Below the pieces are notes generated by a model. It made no database searches and had not been told where the DNA came from. It saw nothing but the letters and a program-made list of their open reading frames with translations. The translations under genes and the position numbers were made by a program. A DNA stretch of 64,000 nt, from positions 5,704,001 through 5,768,000 of the forward strand of contig BSYQ01000001.1 in the NCBI GenBank assembly GCA_030272585.1, given 5' to 3'. This document shows, one piece after another, positions 56,699 to 64,000 of the stretch (position 1 is the first letter of the stretch; every line of letters starts with the position of its first letter). Source of the stretch: Bryopsis sp. KO-2023. Its lineage: Eukaryota > Chlorophyta > Ulvophyceae > Bryopsidales > Bryopsidaceae.

Positions 56699-57700
56699 AA
56701 ACAGAAACAGAAACAGAATTACAAGTTGCGTAGGGCAAACCGCCCTGTTGCAACGACATACATGAGTGAATCGTGTCCCAACGTTCGAAGCAAGGCAAAA
56801 GCCTCTGAATGTAATCAACTCCTAAATGAACAAAATCTCCTAAAACAAAAAAGTTCCAACGTCTCTGAAACCAGAAATCCCCAATCGAAACTCAAGAAAG
56901 AGCCCAAACGTCAAAACATAAAACCAAACACAAGAATCGGTCGCTTCCAACTCAGAAACCCGGAGCGAGCGCCCAACAAACAAAGCAAACAACGAAGAAC
57001 ACCAACTTCCCCATCAAACGAAACATCCAGAACAACGAAAAACAAACACCACCAGTCGCTACAAGCCCACTACGAACGAGCGTCCAACCACTCCCTACGC
57101 AAGGCGAGCGCCCGGCGAATATAAACAGCCACACGAACCTGCCCCGGACAATTAAACAAACGAAATAGAGAGCCACGACTCTCTTCCACGACCGAGTTCA
57201 CACGCAACCGCACATAAAGCGGACAAGCAAAAAGAAAATGCACCTCGTTTTCAGGCGTCGAAACCCCAGCGTCCAAACAAAACGGACAATACCTCTCGTT
57301 CAAAGGCACGTCTCTATCACTCAAGTCCACAGCATCGATCTCCAAACCGTGAAGACGAGCCCGAAAACGCACCCAAGTCGTACGCAAACCCAAATCCGTA
57401 AAAGAAGACAACGCGTTCGTGTAACAAAACGTCGGTTTGAACCGATTATAATACGCCACGATACGCGGATGTCGGGAACGCAATTGACCCACAATATCTG
57501 CCTTATAGGCACGCGCCCAGGTCGCCACGTCCACCTCCACAAACCCATCGAACTGTGGAACAAAGCGTCTCACCATATCACGAAACTGAACCCACCAAGA
57601 ACGCCGAGAATCCGGCTGACCACGCAACCAGAACAGCATCGCCCGCGTGGGATGCGTCGCCGGCAATTGCATCAGGCGATTCCAAAACTTCAACGCGTTC
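56699..57700 (-). mobile_element. LINE-A, left arm of an inverted pair
   Basis: Minus strand from NALKFWNRL to the ORF2 stop (57,070), 3' UTR, hairpin and (TTTCTG)n tail. Carries the knuckle variant CPFCLDAG, shared only with copy 8. Joins copy 8 head to head at 57,700. Confidence 0.85.
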
Positions 57701-60250
57701 GCTATTTTGCTGTTTTGGCTCGAGAGAAGCGTCAGTTCGACCTGGGATATGGTGACTATATGCAGCGCCTCTTCAAGGAGGATTCCAAACGTTTTCACTC
57801 CACTTTGTTTCCGAGGCAGAAGCGTGCTTCTGATGCTGTAACTTTGGACGATTGGCACAAGCACTTTACGGAGTTTTTCGAGGCCTCCTCTCTTGATACG
57901 GATGATCCAGAGCCTCATGTTGATATCAGGAGCGATGTGTTGGGACGTGACGACCTTGTGACGCCTTTTACTGACGTGAAGGTCAAGCAGGCGGTGAGAA
58001 AGTTGAAACTGGGGACGTGTGCTGGTGCGGATTCGTGGACGCCGGCGTTCTTCAAGGGACAGGGGTTGCAGGAGGCTTGGCTTCCGTTGCTGCTCGCTCT
58101 CTTTAATCGATGCCTTCGCGAGAGACGTGTTCCTCGGAGCTGGCTGTTTGGTATGGTGCGCCCCATTTACAAGAACCGTGGACATCGTTCGGATCCCATT
58201 CGTTATCGTCCGATCATGCTCTGTACGGTGTGGTACAAACTGTTTGTTTATACGTTGATGGAGCGCGTCGCACCTGTGTTGGACCCTGTTCGTCATCCCA
58301 CTCAGGCCGGTTTTCGGAGGGGCTGTGAAACGGTGACTTGGATTTTGCTGGCGTGGGGTCTCATTTTCTGGGCGAAGAAGACTGGGAACTTGTTGTTTTT
58401 GCTGTCGATGGATTTGGCGAAAGCTTACGACAGTGTGCATCACGATCGCTTGTGGTTGCACTTGCGACGTATGGGCCTGCATCCTTGGCTGATTGAACTT
58501 GTGAGGTACATGTATCAGAACTCCTCGGCGGTGGTTAGGGGGACTCGTGGCTGTTCGCGCTCGTTTGAGATGCGCCGTGGTGTGCGACAAGGCTGCCCTT
58601 TCAGTCCTCTGTTGTATACTTGTTACCATGATAACTTTCCTCTTCTCTTGGAGCGACTGGACTTGGAACGAGTTGTTTTTGACCTGGTGAAGATCGTCGC
58701 GATGATCTTTGCGGACGACACTCTGGTGCCTTTGCGTGATGAGGAAGGTGTGCAGGCGGTGGGCGACTTGACGCTTCGGTTTGAGCAAGACTGGCATATC
58801 AAGACGAACCATGAGAAGACGGAGGTGCTTGCGGTGAACCCGGGGTCGCGTACTTCGGTTTCGTTTGGTGGACACGATGTGCCGTTGCAGCGCACGCTCA
58901 AGTATTTGGGTGTGGTGTTTTACGATGGGCCTGGGGACGTCAACGTGTTTCGGGAGCATATTTCAAAGGTGTTGTGTGCGGGCAACGTGGCTGTTGGGCG
59001 TTTGCGTGCGAGGGCGTTTGAGATCGGTTTGAGGGATCCACGGACTCTGGTGGCTCTCTTCAAGATGTACGTTTTGGGGAAGGTGCAGTATGCTGCGCCG
59101 GTTTGGGTGTTCTTTCTGACTCAGCAGCACAAGCGGGAGCTGAACGATCTGTTGGTGCGTTACCTAAAATCGGTGCTACGTCTTCCGACGAGGGCGCTGA
59201 AGAATTTCGTGTATTTGGAGTGTGGTGTTTTGCCGGTCACGTTTTATTTGTACCGGAACGCGTTGAAGTTTTGGAATCGCCTGATGCAATTGCCGGCGAC
59301 GCATCCCACGCGGGCGATGCTGTTCTGGTTGCGTGGTCAGCCGGATTCTCGGCGTTCTTGGTGGGTTCAGTTTCGTGATATGGTGAGACGCTTTGTTCCA
59401 CAGTTCGATGGGTTTGTGGAGGTGGACGTGGCGACCTGGGCGCGTGCCTATAAGGCAGATATTGTGGGTCAATTGCGTTCCCGACATCCGCGTATCGTGG
59501 CGTATTATAATCGGTTCAAACCGACGTTTTGTTACACGAACGCGTTGTCTTCTTTTACGGATTTGGGTTTGCGTACGACTTGGGTGCGTTTTCGGGCTCG
59601 TCTTCACGGTTTGGAGATCGATGCTGTGGACTTGAGTGATAGAGACGTGCCTTTGAACGAGAGGTATTGTCCGTTTTGTTTGGACGCTGGGGTTTCGACG
59701 CCTGAAAACGAGGTGCATTTTCTTTTTGCTTGTCCGCTTTATGTGCGGTTGCGTGTGAACTCGGTCGTGGAAGAGAGTCGTGGCTCTCTATTTCGTTTGT
59801 TTAATTGTCCGGGGCAGGTTCGTGTGGCTGTTTATATTCGCCGGGCGCTCGCCTTGCGTAGGGAGTGGTTGGACGCTCGTTCGTAGTGGGCTTGTAGCGA
59901 CTGGTGGTGTTTGTTTTTCGTTGTTCTGGATGTTTCGTTTGATGGGGAAGTTGGTGTTCTTCGTTGTTTGCTTTGTTTGTTGGGCGCTCGCTCCGGGTTT
60001 CTGAGTTGGAAGCGACCGATTCTTGTGTTTGGTTTTATGTTTTGACGTTTGGGCTCTTTCTTGAGTTTCGATTGGGGATTTCTGGTTTCAGAGACGTTGG
60101 AACTTTTTTGTTTTAGGAGATTTTGTTCATTTAGGAGTTGATTACATTCAGAGGCTTTTGCCTTGCTTCGAACGTTGGGACACGATTCACTCATGTATGT
60201 CGTTGCAACAGGGCGGTTTGCCCTACGCAACTTGTAATCCTTGTATCCTT
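57701..60250 (+). mobile_element. LINE-A copy 8, right arm of the inverted pair
   Basis: About 2.55 kb: ORF2 from RYFAVLAREKRQFDLGYG through the complete RT (FRRGCETVTW, MDLAKAYDSVHH, FADDTL) to the knuckle (CPFCLDAG) and stop at 59,886, 3' UTR, hairpin, tail (ATCCTTGT)n. It is the longest uninterrupted RT frame in the window, in frame with antisense LINE sequence upstream, which produces a spurious 882-aa frame starting 57,238. Endonuclease and ORF1 absent. Confidence 0.85.
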
Positions 60251-60932
60251 GGGAGAGGTGTCGAATCGGATCCAGAAGAGGCGCCAGCCGCTCCATCAAC
60301 AAGTACACAAACGCTTTGTACCACAAGGTACAAAGCATAATGGGTCGGTACCGGAACGGGTCCCCCTTGGAACCACGCCGCTTCCAGATAGGCCTGATGA
60401 CGCCCAGCAGCCACTGCCGCGGCACGCGACGCTCTGCAAGGCACCTGTTGAACATGGCCACCAGCAGCGGCCGCCAAGCTTCCGCCAAGCCTTGTCCCTT
60501 GAAAAAGGCAGGAGTCCACGAATCCGCGCCCCCACAAGTCCGCACATGCAAACGCCCCAAAGCCGCCGCCACCTCGAATTCCGTAAAAGGTTCCACCAAC
60601 GACGGATGAGACAAGCAATCTTCTTGGATCGAAACCCGAGGTTCCGGATCATCCCCAGCCAAACCACGTTCCGCAAAGAAGTCCGCAAAGTAACGCTCCC
60701 AGACGGCCACATCCACACCATCAGACGCTCGCTGGCCCTTCGGAAACAAAGCACGATGAAACGCCCGAGAATCACTCGTGAACAAAGCCTGCATCCTGTC
60801 GCCATAAGAACGATCAAACTCTCTGCGCGCCCGCCTCAACACCGCATAATACCGATTCCGGAGATTACGTGCCGATTGAGCCAACGCAACGTCCGAACGC
60901 CGACAACGATGTGCACGCCATGCAGCACGATG
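60251..60932 (-). mobile_element. LINE-B, 5' RT fragment
   Basis: Minus frame: RNRYYAVLRRARREFDRSYG, FHRALFPKGQRASD, GGADSWTPAFFKGQG, RYRPIMLCTLWYKAFVYL, ending LLDPIRHLSQ. It matches the part of LINE-B missing from the 44.8-kb copy (which begins a few residues later) and is parallel to LINE-A ORF2 in the same interval. Cut on one side by copy 8's tail and on the other by copy 9; no target repeats seen. Confidence 0.75.
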
Positions 60933-61884
60933 CCCACGCGGGCGATGCTGTTCTGGTTGCGTGGTCAGCCGGATTCTCGGCGTTCTTGGTGGGTTCAGTT
61001 TCGTGATATGGTGAGACGCTTTGTTCCACAGTTCGATGGGTTTGTGGAGGTGGACGTGGCGACCTGGGCGCGTGCCTATAAGGCAGATATTGTGGGTCAA
61101 TTGCGTTCCCGACATCCGCGTATCGTGGCGTATTATAATCGGTTCAAACCGACGTTTTGTTACACGAACGCGTTGTCTTCTTTTACGGATTTGGGTTTGC
61201 GTACGACTTGGGTGCGTTTTCGGGCTCGTCTTCACGGTTTGGAGATCGATGCTGTGGACTTGAGTGATAGAGACGTGCCTTTGAACGAGAGGTATTGTCC
61301 GTTTTGTTTGGCCGCTGGGGTTTCGACGCCTGAAAACGAGGTGCATTTTCTTTTTGCTTGTCCGCTTTATGTGCGGTTGCGTGTGAACTCGGTCGTGGAA
61401 GAGAGTCGTGGCTCTCTATTTCGTTTGTTTAATTGTCCGGGGCAGGTTCGTGTGGCTGTTTATATTCGCCGGGCGCTCGCCTTGCGTAGGGAGTGGTTGG
61501 ACGCTCGTTCGTAGTGGGCTTGTAGCGACTGGTGGTGTTTGTTTTTCGTTGTTCTGGATGTTTCGTTTGATGGGGAAGTTGGTGTTCTTCGTTGTTTGCT
61601 TTGTTTGTTGGGCGCTCGCTCCGGGTTTCTGAGTTGGAAGCGACCGATTCTTGTGTTTGGTTTTATGTTTTGACGTTTGGGCTCTTTCTTGAGTTTCGAT
61701 TGGGGATTTCTGGTTTCAGAGACGTTGGAACTTTTTTGTTTTAGGAGATTTTGTTCATTTAGGAGTTGATTACATTCAGAGGCTTTTGCCTTGCTTCGAA
61801 CGTTGGGACACGATTCACTCATGTATGTCGTTGCAACAGGGCGGTTTGCCCTACGCAACTTGTAATCCTTGTATCCTTGTATCC
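60933..61884 (+). mobile_element. LINE-A copy 9
   Basis: ORF2 C-terminal third from TRAMLFWLRGQPDSRR to the stop at 61,514, then 3' UTR, hairpin and (ATCCTTGT)n tail. Left flank is LINE-B and right flank is the YR element, with no target duplication, so a rearrangement occurred here. Confidence 0.8.
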
Positions 61885-62523
61885 TGTGGAGGGCGGAGAG
61901 GAACTGGGTGTTCCCTCCCATCGAGAACGTTCCAGAAGTAGTGAAGCACCTTCTGGAGCACTCCCTCCCATGCCTGCTGTTGGTGCCACGTTGGTTGGAC
62001 CGATGGTGGCATCAAGACCTGATGGCTGAGGCAACTCTGATCACAGTTCTGAATCCCAATGCGGCGACGATCCTGCCCGGGAGATTCGGAGGGCAAACAC
62101 CTCCAGGCGCGAGCTATTGGCGCTGGAGCGTTTTCAAGACGGGTTTGCCAGGATGGTAACCTGTTGGTTTTTTGGTTTATTGGTGCGACAAAATCATCGA
62201 CATCGATCTGGAGCGACAGGTGATTTTGCTTTCGCAGTGGTTGGAAACAATGGAACAGTTTTGCACGTTTGGGCACGAGGAAACAACTGGGGATCCCGTT
62301 CCAACAGTGTGGCAAAGTCCTCTTAACGAGAAGAAAGAGGCAAAAATTTTGGTTCCGTATCGTGGGGAAGACTTTGGAGCATTCCGACGCTCAGGAACAG
62401 GAGGGGCGGTGCTGGTTTCTGCTGATACGTTCAAGTCCAGTGGCACTCTGAAGTCCAGCAGCGCCACCTCCACATTTTATTCGATATCGAGCCTGATGTG
62501 GCTCTTTTGGGTACAACTTGCTG

Positions 62524-62974
62524 AAACAGAAACAGAAACAGAATTACAAGTTGCGTAGGGCAAACCGCCCTGTTGCAACGACATACATGAGTGAATCGTG
62601 TCCCAACGTTCGAAGCAAGGCAAAAGCCTCTGAATGTAATCAACTCCTAAATGAACAAAATCTCCTAAAACAAAAAAGTTCCAACGTCTCTGAAACCAGA
62701 AATCCCCAATCGAAACTCAAGAAAGAGCCCAAACGTCAAAACATAAAACCAAACACAAGAATCGGTCGCTGCCAACTCAGAAACCCGGAGCGAGCGCCCA
62801 ACAAACAAAGCAAACAACGAAGAACACCAACTTCCCCATCAAACGAAACATCCAGAACAACGAAAAACGAACACCACCAGTCGCTACAAGCCCACTACGA
62901 ACGAGCGTCCAACCACTCCCTACGCAAGGCGAGCGCCCGGCGAATATAAACAGCCACACGAACCTGCCCCGGAC
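62524..62974 (-). mobile_element. LINE-A copy 10, inserted in the YR element
   Basis: 451 bp: last ORF2 codons, 3' UTR, hairpin and (TTTCTG)n tail. Flanked by AACTTGCTG (62,515-62,523, 62,975-62,983). The minus-strand YR copy (about 55,590-55,620) shows the uninterrupted site. Confidence 0.92.
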
Positions 62975-63519
62975 AACTTGCTGATAATCACGTCGATGGT
63001 CAATGGGCTGCTGACCGGGTGAACATGCAACTGCAACGGAGGATGGACTCCACGCGTTCCCGGCAGCCATACTGGAGGTATTTGGCAGCTCTGACCGATG
63101 ATACCACTATCGAGGTGTGGCACGACGTGTTGTTGTGCATTTTAATGTTTCTGCTATCGATGGCATTTGCCCGGCGAGGCATTCTTGGTAATAGGAGGAA
63201 ACAATAAAACAAGGAGGCCATGTGCGGGAAAGCAATGAGGCTCTCGTGGCCCACGTTTTCTAGAATTATGCCTCTGGCGATTGGATGAGCTACCAGCTCT
63301 GAGGGAGGGGCTACAGCAGCAGTCAATACGGACATCCCAGGTAGAGGGTCCACGTTCGGGTTCATTGGAGCGGGTTCTTCCAGGTGGCTTAACCGAACGT
63401 GGACTTGACGGCGCCTGCAGACCCCTTGGGCCCCCGCTTGTTCGCGGGATCGAAGGCATCTTCCGCTGTGCTGGTGAGCGAGGACTCCCTGCCCCCATCA
63501 CGCGCATCGATGGTTATGG

Positions 63520-64000
63520 GGCAAAATGATTCTATCAAAACAAAGGCTGTGTTTATTGGGACAATTCTGGTTTTTATTTTAAGATGTTGTATTTTATTAT
63601 CTAGTGTTCATGTGTGTCCGTGTTCTTGGGTGGGACTGCCCCAACGATTTTCCGTCATAAATGTCTTCAACGTCAGTTGAAAAGTTTATGCGGCAGTTGG
63701 GCACAGGGCGGGTAGTTTCGTGGTTGTGGAGGTACTTGGCTTACCTGTACTCGTTTGAGTGGTCAGGATTTGATTTGCGTATTCGGTGGTTCTGGTGCTG
63801 CCAGGGTGGCAGTCAGACATTTAGTTTGTGCGGTTCTGATTGCAGCATTACAATGCACAGCACAGCACCGCTGTACGACTGTAGTGCTGCACAGCAAGGA
63901 TATAAGCGGGCCATTTGTTTTGCTATTCACTTTTCTGCTCTCCCACCCACCCGCCCGGTCTATCGGCTTTTTGAATTACATTAGGAAGTTTGGATAAATG
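63520..64000 (+). repeat. B1-A2 junction repeats of the YR-type element
   Basis: B1 (143 bp, GGCAAAATGATTC to CGTCATAAAT) directly followed by A2 (starts GTCTTCAACG). The 338 bp of A2 in the window correspond base for base in length to 47,214-47,551. The minus copy has the same junction at 54,926/54,927. A 6-bp inverted repeat, TTCAAC-GTCA-GTTGAA, lies 3 nt inside A. Confidence 0.8.

Larger units (their letters stand above)
61885..64000 (+). mobile_element. YR-type retroelement, 3' part, plus strand, continues beyond window
   Basis: Direct counterpart of the 54.8-56.3 kb minus copy. Order: end of the polyprotein (WRAERNWVFPPIENVP, WLDRWWHQDLM), undefined region to 63,519, B1 (63,520-63,662), A2 (63,663 to the window edge at 64,000). 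LINE-A copy 10 interrupts it. B2 should lie just outside the window. The frame MVYWCDKIIDIDLERQ and following residues (62,172-62,520, continued after the LINE) are open in both copies, but I recognise no domain in them. Confidence 0.7.

Noticed and set aside
54001-57700. Twin-priming inversion as the origin of the 56.7-60.2 kb LINE pair
   Set aside because: In twin priming the inverted part is upstream sequence and lacks a 3' end; here both arms contain the 3' UTR, hairpin and a tail, so they overlap in content.
57238-59886. 882-aa open frame, and the 629-aa frame on the other strand (57,070-58,959)
   Set aside because: Both run through the head-to-head LINE junction: their first part is antisense LINE-A sequence and only the rest is real RT. 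They are products of the inverted arrangement, not fusion genes.

Overview
The window is nuclear DNA of a eukaryote, most likely a unicellular alga. Genes are split by many short GT-AG introns (about 60-150 bp). They include a pyruvate-dehydrogenase-kinase-type mitochondrial kinase, a TRRAP/Tra1 scaffold, a methyl-CpG-binding-domain protein, a plant/algal-type HAD phosphatase, a DnaJ-type zinc-finger protein and a membrane protein of a family I associate with photosynthetic organisms. I cannot name the lineage from sequence alone.

Layout, 1-34.4 kb (gene-dense host DNA): a 5'-partial ARM-repeat protein (to 4,943, +), a GLTSCR1/BICRA-like protein (5,588-7,421, +), an MBD protein (8,081-8,662, +), a DnaJ-type zinc-finger protein (9,062-9,812, -), a HAD phosphatase/5'-nucleotidase-like protein (11,377-13,183, -), a multi-pass membrane protein (14,054 to about 15.1 kb, -), a mitochondrial PDK/BCKDK-type kinase (15,681-18,020, +) and the 15-kb TRRAP/Tra1 gene (19,358-34,343, +). 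Three of these (GLTSCR1-like, MBD, TRRAP) are chromatin factors.

Layout, 35-64 kb (nested mobile elements): I recognise (i) LINE-A, an L1-like non-LTR retrotransposon (coiled-coil ORF1, APE endonuclease + RT + CCHC knuckle ORF2) in ten or more copies on both strands, with an almost complete copy at 36.7-42.8 kb; (ii) a diverged second family, LINE-B; (iii) a 538-bp SINE-like element with a LINE-A 3' end; (iv) two 465-bp hAT-type MITEs with 8-bp target duplications and an internal tRNA-like promoter; (v) fragments of a retroelement whose termini have the A...B1-A2-B2 split-direct-repeat order of PAT/Ngaro/Kangaroo-type tyrosine-recombinase elements; and (vi) minisatellites. Target-site duplications let most insertions be peeled off in order: pre-insertion DNA > LINE-A copy 2 > LINE-B > LINE-A copy 3, a YR-element remnant and an 80-bp LINE end; copy 2 > copy 4 > copy 5.

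Most notable: LINE-A ORF1 and ORF2 are in one frame separated by a single UAG, with the endonuclease TWN motif lying before the first ORF2 ATG; both LINE families share a 30-nt 3' hairpin and produce insertions of only 21-80 bp that still carry target duplications; the YR remnant at 47.2 kb sits in LINE-B with no target duplication, and removing it restores the LINE frame exactly.
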